From contig CAUHNN010000007.1 of NCBI GenBank assembly GCA_959607715.1, positions 28,297 to 92,296 of the forward strand: a DNA stretch of 64,000 nucleotides, read 5' to 3'. The notes beneath the pieces are model-generated. The model made no database searches. It saw only the letters and a list, made by a program, of their open reading frames with translations, and had not been told where the DNA came from. The position numbers were made by a program, and so were the translations under genes. How positions within the stretch are numbered: the stretch's first letter is position 1; every line of letters starts with the position of its first letter. Source of the DNA: an uncultured Eggerthella sp. (GTDB lineage Bacteria > Actinomycetota > Coriobacteriia > Coriobacteriales > Eggerthellaceae). Below are positions 25,145 through 33,187 of this stretch, piece after piece.

Positions 25145-25176
25145 CTTCGTCTGTCCTCAATGGAAGGATCGCCCCC

Positions 25177-26565
25177 ATGCCCTCCGCCTCATCACGCATG
25201 CTCTCTGCCCTCTTCGCTATTCTCCTCGGGTTCAGCTGCCTTGGCTTCGGGCTAGCCCAGCCCGCACGCGCGCATGCGGAAAGCCTTGCTGCGCAAGGCG
25301 ATGCGACGGTGGAAAACCTCGAGGTTTCCTCGGACGGGCTGTCGTGCATCGATCATTCCCACGGATTCGGCATCGGCGATTTCTCGCGAGCCCAAAAAGG
25401 ATCGAACAGGGATATCGAGGGATCGTATCGCGGATACGCCTACCTCGTCTCCGGCGACGCAGGACAGAAGATCCAGGCCATCGCGAGCGAAGATCGCGTC
25501 GTGGTCTACGTCCCTCAGGAAACGCTCGACTCTTTGGGGCTCACCCTCGATGACGAAACCTTCGAAGACGCCCTCAAACAGGCCCTCGTGTCGCTCGACG
25601 CCATACATTCCCAAGGATCGATCGAGCTAGCGGCCATCGAAGAGTGGGACTTCACCGCCCAACCCACCTTCGACATCGGCGGCGTCCGCTACTCCTTCGA
25701 CCAAACGATCGGCGATAGCGTCTATGCCACCACGAAAGGCACGGACGACAGCGACCTGACGAGCGATGAATCGTCGCTTTCCTTCAAGCCCTCCTTCGCG
25801 GTTTTCGGGTCGCTCACCGACGCAGATGGAGTCACGGTGACGAAGGCACCGAGCGGGATAGCGGCCTTCGGTGCGTTCCTGGCCGAACTCGATTGGAGCC
25901 CGCTTTGGGTCACGCTTAAAACGACCGGCACCGCCATCGTGATCGTGTTCGCGCTCGGCCTTGCCGCCGCACGCTGGGCGCTCTCTCTCCCTCGACGCGC
26001 GCGCAACATCGCCGACAGCATCTTCACCATCCCCATGGTTCTGCCGCCGACGGTCTGCGGTTTCGTTTTGCTCTACCTCTGCGGCCGCAACACGGCGTTC
26101 GGACAGTTCTTCATCGACATCGGATTTCCGCTCATCTTCAGCTGGCCTGCTACCGTCATCGCCGCCGTCGTCGTGTCTTTCCCCTTGATGTACCGAAGCG
26201 CACTAGGCGCGTTCGAAAGCCTCGATGCCGACATGCTCAATGCGGCGCGGACGCTCGGATGGTCCAACGGGCGCATCTTCCGCTCATTGATGCTGCCGCT
26301 GTCGTGGAGCTCGATCGCGGCGGGCACGGTTCTCGCGTTCGCGCGCGCTCTCGGTGAATTCGGAGCCACCCTCTTCTTGGCGGGCAACTACCTGGGGATA
26401 ACGCGCACGATACCGATCGCCATCTACTTCGAATGGATGAACGGCAACGACAGCGTCGCATGGTTCTGGACGGCCATCGTGCTCATGGTGAGTTTCCTGG
26501 TCATCCTGTTCATCAACCTCTGGACGTCGCACACCACCAAATACCGCAAAGGAGCCCAGCGATGA
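25177..26565 (+). CDS. modB: Molybdate ABC permease with an N-terminal extracytoplasmic domain
   Basis: A 462-residue protein, about twice the usual ModB length. Residues 1-34 form a signal or first membrane helix ending in ARAHA. Residues 35 to about 235 form a soluble, acidic, secreted region I do not recognise, including VENLEVSSDGLSCIDHSHGF and a beta-rich stretch. The permease domain begins near 240 (SPLWVTLKTTGTAIVIVF), with TIPMVLPPTVCGF near 284-296 and the ATPase-contact EAA loop near 344-377 (LDADMLNAARTLGWSNGRIF). There is no Met between residues 9 and 286, so this is one polypeptide, not two genes. It overlaps modC by 4 bp. The extension probably contacts ModA or samples oxyanions, which is inference. 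Confidence 0.88.
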   Translation: MPSASSRMLSALFAILLGFSCLGFGLAQPARAHAESLAAQGDATVENLEVSSDGLSCIDHSHGFGIGDFSRAQKGSNRDIEGSYRGYAYLVSGDAGQKIQAIASEDRVVVYVPQETLDSLGLTLDDETFEDALKQALVSLDAIHSQGSIELAAIEEWDFTAQPTFDIGGVRYSFDQTIGDSVYATTKGTDDSDLTSDESSLSFKPSFAVFGSLTDADGVTVTKAPSGIAAFGAFLAELDWSPLWVTLKTTGTAIVIVFALGLAAARWALSLPRRARNIADSIFTIPMVLPPTVCGFVLLYLCGRNTAFGQFFIDIGFPLIFSWPATVIAAVVVSFPLMYRSALGAFESLDADMLNAARTLGWSNGRIFRSLMLPLSWSSIAAGTVLAFARALGEFGATLFLAGNYLGITRTIPIAIYFEWMNGNDSVAWFWTAIVLMVSFLVILFINLWTSHTTKYRKGAQR

Positions 26566-27689
26566 GCATCCGCGTGTCGATCAAGAAAACCTACCCTTCG
26601 TTCACCCTCGCCATCGACCTGACGGCGGAAAACGAAATCGTCGGCCTTCTCGGGGCTTCGGGCTGCGGCAAAAGCCTCACGCTTCGCTCCATCGCCGGCA
26701 TCGAGACGCCCGATGAAGGCATCATCGAGGTGAACGGAAAGACCTTCTTCGACCGCGCTGCAGGAAAGAAAGCGCGTGTTGACCTTTCCCCACAGGAGCG
26801 GAAAACGGCCCTGCTCTTCCAGAACTACCAGCTCTTCCCCAACTTCACCGTTGAGGACAACATCGGCGCAGGCATCGACCCGTCCAACACAAAGGATGCG
26901 CGCGCGTCTCTGGTGAAGAAGGAAATCGAGCGCTTCGGCCTGGCCGGCTTGGAAAAGCGCTACCCCGCACAGCTTTCCGGCGGTCAGCAGCAACGCGTCG
27001 CGCTGGCCCGCATGCTCGCCGCCGATCCCGCTATCCTCATGCTCGACGAACCGTTTTCTGCACTCGATTCCCATCTCAAGGGAATGCTCGAGCAGAACCT
27101 CGCGGGGCTGTTCAAGGAATTTGGCGGCACCATCCTCTACGTAAGCCACGACATCGACGAAGCCTTAAGGCTCTGCGACCGAATCGCCGTCGTCGACAAC
27201 GGCACGATCATCGAAGACGGACCGGCGCGAAACCTTATCGACCACCCAGGATCCCTGGCGGCCCTCAAGCTTTCAGGATGCAAGAACACCACCCCCGCGC
27301 GCTATGCTGACGAGCATCTGATCCAGCTCCCCGATTGGGGGATCACCCTCGAAACGGCCGATCGCGTGCCGAAGGATGTGGCTTATGCCGGCATTCGCGC
27401 GTTCATGATCGAGAAAGCGGATGGTCCTGGGCGCAACCACTTGCGCGTCAGGGCGAACCGCGTCACCGAAGCACGCTTCGATCGAACCGTCATCGTCGAC
27501 TTCATCGACCGGGAAGAGCGCACGCGAACAGACGATGCCGAGACGCACCATGACGACATGCGCTATCTGAGGGAACGTGTCTACTGGCGGATCAACGCGC
27601 TTTCGGCCCCAACTAACGACCTTCCCAACGAAGGAGACGAACTGTGGATTCGCATTCCCCCCGACAAGATCTATCTTGCCACACGCTGA
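26562..27689 (+). CDS. modC: Molybdate ABC transporter ATP-binding protein
   Basis: A 375-residue ATPase that powers ModB. Walker A is GASGCGKS at 31-38, the signature is QLSGGQQQRVALARM near 140, and Walker B is ILMLDEPFSALDS. The C-terminal 120 residues form a regulatory region resembling a TOBE/molybdate-binding fold. The ATG at 26562 lies in a GATGA overlap with modB and has AAAGGAG upstream; the frame is open 43 codons further upstream inside modB but that segment is not conserved-looking. moaA follows 70 bp later. Confidence 0.93.
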   Translation: MSIRVSIKKTYPSFTLAIDLTAENEIVGLLGASGCGKSLTLRSIAGIETPDEGIIEVNGKTFFDRAAGKKARVDLSPQERKTALLFQNYQLFPNFTVEDNIGAGIDPSNTKDARASLVKKEIERFGLAGLEKRYPAQLSGGQQQRVALARMLAADPAILMLDEPFSALDSHLKGMLEQNLAGLFKEFGGTILYVSHDIDEALRLCDRIAVVDNGTIIEDGPARNLIDHPGSLAALKLSGCKNTTPARYADEHLIQLPDWGITLETADRVPKDVAYAGIRAFMIEKADGPGRNHLRVRANRVTEARFDRTVIVDFIDREERTRTDDAETHHDDMRYLRERVYWRINALSAPTNDLPNEGDELWIRIPPDKIYLATR

Positions 27690-27759
27690 TTTCCCGCCGC
27701 GAAAGCGCATCGCCTTCGCCTAACCTGATCCACGCGACACAAAGGAAAGGAGACACACG

Positions 27760-28752
27760 ATGAAAGACGCGTTCGGGCGTTCCATCGAGTACGTTCGCCT
27801 CTCCCTTACCGACCGCTGCAACCTTCGCTGCGTCTACTGCATGCCCCCTGAAGGCGTCGCCTCCCTTCCCCACGACGAGATCCTGCGCATCGAGGAATTC
27901 GCTCGCCTGATCCGCATCATCGCTCCGCTTGGGGTGAAGCATATCCGCCTCACCGGTGGGGAGCCGCTCGTCAGGAAAGGCGTCGTGGACCTGGTGAAGG
28001 AGGCGAAGCAAACGCCCGGCATAGAAAGCGTCGCGCTTACCACCAATGCCCTGCTTCTCCCCCGCTTCGGCGACGAGCTCAAGGAAGCGGGCCTCGACCG
28101 CGTGAACATCTCGCTCGATTCGCTCGATCCCGATGAGTACCGACGAATCACGCGCTGCGGATGCCTTGACGATGCACTGGCGGGAATCGATGCCGCGTTG
28201 AAGCTCGGCTTCGATCCGGTGAAGATCAACGTCGTGGCCATGAGGGACGCCGGCCAGGATTACTGGTCGTTTGCCAAGCTTACGCTCGACTCGCCTCTCC
28301 ATGTGCGCTTCATCGAGTACATGCCCGTTGGGGGCGAAACGTTTGCGTCGTCGTGGGAGCGCGAGCGCGTCGTTAGCGCCGAGGAGATTCTCGGCCAAAT
28401 CGACGACCACGCGCGCGATCATGGCGTCGGTTCGCTGCTGCCCACCGACGAAGGACCCTTGGGGCTCGGACCGGCACGCTATTATCGCCTTCCGGGAGCG
28501 CAGGGAACCATCGGCGTCATATCCGCGCTTTCAAACCATTTCTGCTCATCGTGCAATCGCATGCGCGTCACATCCGACGGTAAACTAAGACCGTGCCTGT
28601 TCAGCGACGAAGAATACGAACTGAAGAATGCGCTGCGCACCGGCACCGACGAAGAAGTCGCCCGACTATTCCTCCGCGCGGTCAACGGAAAACCGCAAGA
28701 TCACCACGATCGCGTGGGAACGCGCCGCACCATGAGCCAAGTCGGCGGCTAA
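27760..28752 (+). CDS. moaA: GTP 3',8-cyclase (molybdenum cofactor step 1)
   Basis: A 330-residue radical SAM enzyme that, with MoaC, converts GTP to cyclic pyranopterin monophosphate. The SAM cluster motif CNLRCVYC is near residues 20-27, LTGGEPLVR near 64-72, and the second cluster FCSSCNRMRVTSDGKLRPC is near 265-283. It ends with GTRRTMSQVGG, including the essential C-terminal GG. The ATG follows AAAGGAAAGGAG. It lies between modC and moaC on the same strand, tying uptake to cofactor synthesis. Confidence 0.96.
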   Translation: MKDAFGRSIEYVRLSLTDRCNLRCVYCMPPEGVASLPHDEILRIEEFARLIRIIAPLGVKHIRLTGGEPLVRKGVVDLVKEAKQTPGIESVALTTNALLLPRFGDELKEAGLDRVNISLDSLDPDEYRRITRCGCLDDALAGIDAALKLGFDPVKINVVAMRDAGQDYWSFAKLTLDSPLHVRFIEYMPVGGETFASSWERERVVSAEEILGQIDDHARDHGVGSLLPTDEGPLGLGPARYYRLPGAQGTIGVISALSNHFCSSCNRMRVTSDGKLRPCLFSDEEYELKNALRTGTDEEVARLFLRAVNGKPQDHHDRVGTRRTMSQVGG

Positions 28753-28792
28753 ACGCGTCTCCCTCCCGCAAGCTCGATCACGAAGGACACCC

Positions 28793-29296
28793 ATGGAACA
28801 GAAGCTTACCCATCTCAACGAAGCAGGCGACGCCCGCATGGTCGACGTCTCGGCCAAGGACGACACCCTGCGCATCGCCCGCGCCCAGGGCTTCATCGCG
28901 ATGAAGCCCGAGACCTTAGAGCTCATCGATTCCGGCACCGCGAAGAAAGGCGACGTCCTTGCCGCTGCGCGCATCGCCGGCATCATGGCCGCCAAGAACA
29001 CGAGCGGCCTCATTCCGCTCTGCCACCCGCTCTTCCTCACCAAAGTGGAAGTCGAATGCACCACGAAACGCGCCGATGAGCGAACCGACGGAAAATGCGG
29101 CGTCGAAGTGGTGGCCACCTGCGGTCTTGTAGGGAAAACCGGTGTGGAAATGGAAGCCCTTACGGCGGCGAGCGTCGCTTGCCTGACCATCTACGACATG
29201 TGCAAGGCCGTCGATCGCGGCATGGAAATAATCAATGTTCACCTTCTCCATAAAGAAGGCGGCAAAAGCGGGACGTGGGATCGTAGCGAAGCGTAA
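28793..29296 (+). CDS. moaC: Cyclic pyranopterin monophosphate synthase
   Basis: A 167-residue enzyme that acts after MoaA in molybdenum cofactor synthesis. LTHLNEAGDARMVDVSAK at the N terminus, AAKNTSGLIPLCHPL near residues 66-80, and MEALTAASVACLTIYDMCKA with DR after it are the MoaC family motifs. The ATG follows GAAGGACACCC. It is the last gene of the rightward mod-moa transcript and converges on mog with a 16-bp gap. No moaD, moaE or moeB genes are in the window. Confidence 0.96.
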   Translation: MEQKLTHLNEAGDARMVDVSAKDDTLRIARAQGFIAMKPETLELIDSGTAKKGDVLAAARIAGIMAAKNTSGLIPLCHPLFLTKVEVECTTKRADERTDGKCGVEVVATCGLVGKTGVEMEALTAASVACLTIYDMCKAVDRGMEIINVHLLHKEGGKSGTWDRSEA

Positions 29297-29312
29297 TCGC
29301 GCCAGGATAGGA

Positions 29313-29783
29313 TCAGTGCCCGCCGCCGGCCATCATCGAAACGGCGTGATCAAGCACCTCGACCACGCCTTCCCAGCATTCCTGAGCGGCCTTGCGGCTG
29401 CCGGGGAAGTTGATGACGAGGCTGCTTCCGCGCTGCATGCACAGGGCACGCGACAGCATCGCGCGGGGGGTATGGGAAAGACCGTAGGACCGAATGCCCT
29501 CGGCGATTCCCGGCACGTTGCGGTCGCACACGTCTTGGGTCGCCTCGGGAGTAACGTCCCGGCGGCTCAGTCCGGTGCCGCCGCACGTGATGACCACATC
29601 GACGCATGCTTCATCGCACGCGCGGACGATCGCATCGCCGATCGCATCGCGTTCGTCCTTCACCACGACGTAGCTGGCAACCTTCCAGGAGCGCTCTTCG
29701 ATGGCGCTCCTGAGGAACGCGCCTGCGGTGTCCTGCGATTCATCGCGCGTATCCGAACAGGTAATAAGCCCAAACGTGATCAT
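29313..29783 (-). CDS. mog: Molybdopterin adenylyltransferase (Mog/MoaB family)
   Basis: A 156-residue protein of the MoCF family that adenylylates molybdopterin before metal insertion. LITCSDTRDESQDTAGAFLR near residues 6-25, TCGGTGLSRRDVTPEA near 66-81 and NFPGSRKAAQECWE near the C terminus are the substrate-binding motifs. The ATG overlaps the moeA stop by 4 bp, so the two enzymes that act in sequence are translated together. Confidence 0.92.
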   Translation of the reverse strand: MITFGLITCSDTRDESQDTAGAFLRSAIEERSWKVASYVVVKDERDAIGDAIVRACDEACVDVVITCGGTGLSRRDVTPEATQDVCDRNVPGIAEGIRSYGLSHTPRAMLSRALCMQRGSSLVINFPGSRKAAQECWEGVVEVLDHAVSMMAGGGH

Positions 29784-31060
29784 CGTCCGACCACCGTTCC
29801 TTCCTCAACATCGAGCAATACGCACTCGACCATTTCGCCACCAAGCACCTTGCCGCCCTCGACGCGTCCTTCAGGCAGGACGATAAGGCAGTTCGCGCGC
29901 TGCAGCGTGCTGAACAGACCCGAGCTCTGGTTTTTCGCCGGCATCGCGACCAACGAGCCGTCCTCGGCGACGGCAAGAGAACCACGCAAGTAGATCCTGC
30001 GAGGATCCTTCTTCTTGCGATCCCCCATCAATCGTGCGCTTACCGTCGGGCGCGCGAACGTACGGTAGCCCTGCATCTTCCGAAGCGCTTGGCGCACGAG
30101 CACCTCAAAGCCGCAGTACGCAGCCGCAGGATTGCCAGGCAAACCGAAGACGGGCGTAGCGTCCACGATACCGAACGTCTGCGCCTTGCCCGGCCTCATA
30201 TCCACGAGCGTCATAAGCAATGAGCCTTCACGCTCGATGACCGGCTTGATGAAATCGTAATCGCCGTTCGAGGCGCCTCCGCTCGTGACGACGAAATCGC
30301 AGTCGCGACACGCCTTTTTCACGGCGGCGGCAAGCGCGTCCGGATCGTCAGCCACCCGCTGCGTCGATTCCACGACTCCGCCGGCAAGAGACACCAGCGC
30401 GGAAATCGCCGCGGTATTGCTGTCGCGAATGCAGCCGGGAACAAGCGGCTCGGACGGATCGACCAACTCCGACCCGATGGCGATGACGCCGACGCGGGGG
30501 CGGCGATGCACCTTCACCTTGGTCAAGCCGCAGCCCGCAAGAAAGCCCACTCCCGCCGCGCCGATGATCTCGCCCGCCTCGATCACCGCCTGACCGACAC
30601 GCGCCTCTTCGCCCTTCTCGCGCACGTTTTCGCCCGAGGACGCAGGATGCGTGAACGACACGACGGAACCTTCGCGCCCATCGCCGCTGCCGTACTCGAC
30701 GATTTCGTACTTCACGACGGCGTCGGCCCCCGACGGCACTGCTGCGCCCGTCATGATGCGGATGCAGGCCCCTTCGGGAAGGGCCCCATCAAAAGTCGCA
30801 CCTGCCGGAACTTCAGCGACGACGGGCAACGATACCGGCTGCTGCTCGCAAGCGGACGCGATATCGCAAGAACGCAGGGCGAATCCATCCATCGCAGCAT
30901 GATCGAACGGGGCGATGTCGCAGTCGCTCACCATAGCCTCGGCGGCTACGCGATTAAGCGAATCGAGCAGATCGACTTCCTCGGCCTCAAGGCATGAAAC
31001 GTTGGAGAGAACGGTCTCAAGCGCCTCTTCCACGTTTTTCATCTCATACGGGTCATTCAT
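29780..31060 (-). CDS. moeA: Molybdopterin molybdenumtransferase
   Basis: A 426-residue enzyme that inserts molybdate into adenylylated molybdopterin. DHAAMDGFALR near residues 57-67 is the MoeA signature, RIMTGAAVPSGADAVV near 104-119 is the second, and VVTSGGASNGDYD followed by GLPGNPAAAY mark the MoCF-like domain. I chose the ATG at 31060, preceded by GAAAGAG; an earlier start at 31099 has no site. It starts 42 bp after the FmdE-like gene on the same strand and overlaps mog. Confidence 0.94.
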   Translation of the reverse strand: MNDPYEMKNVEEALETVLSNVSCLEAEEVDLLDSLNRVAAEAMVSDCDIAPFDHAAMDGFALRSCDIASACEQQPVSLPVVAEVPAGATFDGALPEGACIRIMTGAAVPSGADAVVKYEIVEYGSGDGREGSVVSFTHPASSGENVREKGEEARVGQAVIEAGEIIGAAGVGFLAGCGLTKVKVHRRPRVGVIAIGSELVDPSEPLVPGCIRDSNTAAISALVSLAGGVVESTQRVADDPDALAAAVKKACRDCDFVVTSGGASNGDYDFIKPVIEREGSLLMTLVDMRPGKAQTFGIVDATPVFGLPGNPAAAYCGFEVLVRQALRKMQGYRTFARPTVSARLMGDRKKKDPRRIYLRGSLAVAEDGSLVAMPAKNQSSGLFSTLQRANCLIVLPEGRVEGGKVLGGEMVECVLLDVEEGTVVGR

Positions 31061-31102
31061 GAGTGTCTCTTTCTTCTGAAATAACGGGTGGGCCATCACG
31101 GT

Positions 31103-31651
31103 TCAAAGAACGCGATAGTACGACTGACCTGCGCAACTGCGGCATACGCGCTTACCGTCGGGCGCAGCGATTTCTCGACCGTCGGTGATCTCCTCACCGC
31201 AAACCGCGCATACCGCATGGGCGCGCGGTCGACCGGGAAGATCGCACTCATCGACAGCGACCTCCACTTCCTGGATGTGGAAGAGATCGTCGTCTTCTCG
31301 CGCGGCGAACCATGCATGAAGATCCTCGCCTTTAGGGCAGCGCTCGCCCTTCGTCGAGAAACGCAGGGCCGTACCGCTCGCTAGGTCGAGAAACGTCGCC
31401 GCCTGCTTGCCGAAATCGAGGCACTTCATGCGGCGCTTGCCGGGATGGCAGTTCGTCACGACCATGATCGCGTCGGTGAGACAACGGTCGCATTCGACGA
31501 ACACGATCAGATCGCGATACGTGTCAGGGTCGTCGATCCCGAGCCTCGATAGAGCGCTGCGCGCCATGCGCACGCCGCTCATCTGGCCACCGCATAGATG
31601 CCCGTGGAAGGCGACTGCGCGTTCAAGGTCTTCTTCAAACGTTCTTTTCAT
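31103..31651 (-). CDS. FmdE-like protein with C-terminal zinc-ribbon
   Basis: A 182-residue protein. The first 130 residues match the FmdE family (molybdenum formylmethanofuran dehydrogenase subunit E): AFHGHLCGGQMSGVRMA near residues 13-29, FVECDRCLTDAI near 52-63, and GKRRMKCLDFGK. The last 45 residues have CAVCGEEI and CRSCAGQ, a four-Cys zinc ribbon. The ATG at 31651 has GGAAG upstream. It is first of fmdE-moeA-mog, so a role with molybdenum or tungsten enzymes is likely. The organism is not a methanogen, so the name should not be read as its function. Confidence 0.85.
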   Translation of the reverse strand: MKRTFEEDLERAVAFHGHLCGGQMSGVRMARSALSRLGIDDPDTYRDLIVFVECDRCLTDAIMVVTNCHPGKRRMKCLDFGKQAATFLDLASGTALRFSTKGERCPKGEDLHAWFAAREDDDLFHIQEVEVAVDECDLPGRPRAHAVCAVCGEEITDGREIAAPDGKRVCRSCAGQSYYRVL

Positions 31652-31683
31652 ACGGATACTGCTTCCTTTCGATGAACCGCGCG

Positions 31684-32523
31684 CTACACATCCCATGAAA
31701 TAAAGGCCCAGGAGACATGCGAGGGCCTATCCAGGCCCCATTCACCTTTCCCTTGGGGGAAATCGAAGCGCACGAGGTGATCGTCGACCCACTTCGCCAA
31801 ACGCGCGCGGGCCTGCGCGGCATCGGCGGCAGGCAGGCGCGGATCTAAATAGTCGCAGGCGCGCATAAGGTGCTCACGGGCTTCTTCGGGCGAAGGATAG
31901 AGGCGGTGGCGCGGAGAACGGATGTAGCCCACCTCGGGCTCGAAGCCCAAATCACACGCGAAACCGAAGACGAACAGGGCGTCGTTGGCACGCACTACCG
32001 GCGCACCGAGCGCCTTGATCGCGGCAGGCTCGACACGCGGCGAAAGGCCCGTGGTTACCGTCACGCAGACGCGCCGCTTCGCCGAAGCGGAAAGCTTGGC
32101 AAGGCAGCCCTCGAGATCATGGGTGATAAGGGAACGCGACGCCATCGCCACATCGACGCTTCGCGCTGCGACGCCGCACCGCTCCCAATCGTCTTCCCAG
32201 CTCATATTCAGCGTGCGCACAGAAAGATCGGGGTCTGCATCGAGGGAGGCGGAAAGACGATCGAGCATCCCCGTGCTGAAGTCGGCGGCGATCACCGGAT
32301 GCCCGAGACGAGCCAGGGGCAACGAAAGCAAACCTGCCCCGCAACCCATGTCGAGAACCGATTCGCCCTTCCGCAGCGCCATCCGCTCGATGAACGCGGA
32401 AACGTAGTCGCTCGGGGCGTCTTCGGCCGTGAAAGTCTCTGCGCGTTCATCCCATATCTCGACAGAATCAGGTGGCCGCCTAACACTGTCGAGCTTGCGC
32501 CATTCTTCGGCTAGATCGATCAT
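31684..32523 (-). CDS. SAM-dependent methyltransferase
   Basis: A 279-residue class I methyltransferase. Motif I is VLDMGCGAGLLSLPLA near residues 57-72, followed by the acidic AADFS loop at the end of beta 2 and a family post-motif region. The N terminus WRKLDSVRRPPDSVEIWDER before the fold is unusual but seen in anaerobe methyltransferases near molybdenum genes. I chose the ATG at 32523, about 9 nt after GGAAGG; another ATG 9 bp upstream is too close to that site. The substrate is unknown. Confidence 0.82.
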   Translation of the reverse strand: MIDLAEEWRKLDSVRRPPDSVEIWDERAETFTAEDAPSDYVSAFIERMALRKGESVLDMGCGAGLLSLPLARLGHPVIAADFSTGMLDRLSASLDADPDLSVRTLNMSWEDDWERCGVAARSVDVAMASRSLITHDLEGCLAKLSASAKRRVCVTVTTGLSPRVEPAAIKALGAPVVRANDALFVFGFACDLGFEPEVGYIRSPRHRLYPSPEEAREHLMRACDYLDPRLPAADAAQARARLAKWVDDHLVRFDFPQGKGEWGLDRPSHVSWAFISWDV

Positions 32524-32595
32524 CGACGCCATCCTTCCCGCCTCGTCCGACGCGCCGCCCAGCGCAACGCGCATTTTCCCATCGCCATGATGGCA

Positions 32596-32634
32596 GAAGG
32601 CCGCCATGCCCGCGAGCACAACGGCCTTCTTTTT
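32596..32634. terminator. Hairpin between the CBS and methyltransferase genes
   Basis: GAAGGCCG pairs with CGGCCTTC across an 18-nt loop, followed by TTTTT on the plus strand. Both neighbouring genes read on the minus strand, where the tail is poor. It may be a weak terminator after the CBS gene or an end for antisense transcription. Confidence 0.45.
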
Positions 32635-32679
32635 CGTTCAACGTGGAAAAACGATCGATGAACAGGGGCGTTCCTGAAG

Positions 32680-33186
32680 CTATGAGAACATGACGCCGAA
32701 CACGTAGTGAACGAGCGTCGATCGCGTGACAAGGCCGACGAGGATCCCGTCCTCGTCGACGATGGGCATCATCTTGAACTTGCGCCGCGAAAGCGTCGCC
32801 GCACAGCGGGCAATGCTTTGGCTCGGACGACCGCACACGACCTTGCGCGTAGCGATGTCCATGACGCTGCGGCCCTTGACCTCCGCGATGCGCTCATCGA
32901 GGCGCTGATCATCGAAATAGAGCATCGAGGCATCGCCGCCGGTGAAAATCGAATGGGCGCGATGCTGCGCTATGCAACGCATAACGTCTCCATCGCTCAC
33001 GAAGCCGACTACGTGGCCCCCGTCATCGACGACGGGCAAGCCCCCGACGCCGTGTTCAACCATCAATTGAACCGCATCGGCGACCGTGGATGCATCTCGG
33101 CAGCAGATCGGCTTGGACACCATGACGTCCTGCACGGGCGTGCCCTCGAATTCCAGCGGGATGCTTTCGGGAAGGATCTCGGTCAT
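32680..33186 (-). CDS. Tandem CBS-domain protein
   Basis: A 168-residue protein made of two CBS domains and little else. The first spans about residues 17-75 (VQDVMVSKPICCRDASTVAD, GGLPVVDDGGHVVGFVSDGD), the second about 105-165 (RSVMDIATRKV, MMPIVDEDGILVGLVTRSTL). Pairs of this kind bind adenosine nucleotides and regulate a partner. The ATG is one base after the MFS stop and its ribosome site lies in that gene, so it is translationally coupled to the exporter. Its partner may be that protein, but this is not shown. Confidence 0.88.
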   Translation of the reverse strand: MTEILPESIPLEFEGTPVQDVMVSKPICCRDASTVADAVQLMVEHGVGGLPVVDDGGHVVGFVSDGDVMRCIAQHRAHSIFTGGDASMLYFDDQRLDERIAEVKGRSVMDIATRKVVCGRPSQSIARCAATLSRRKFKMMPIVDEDGILVGLVTRSTLVHYVFGVMFS

Positions 33187-33187
33187 G

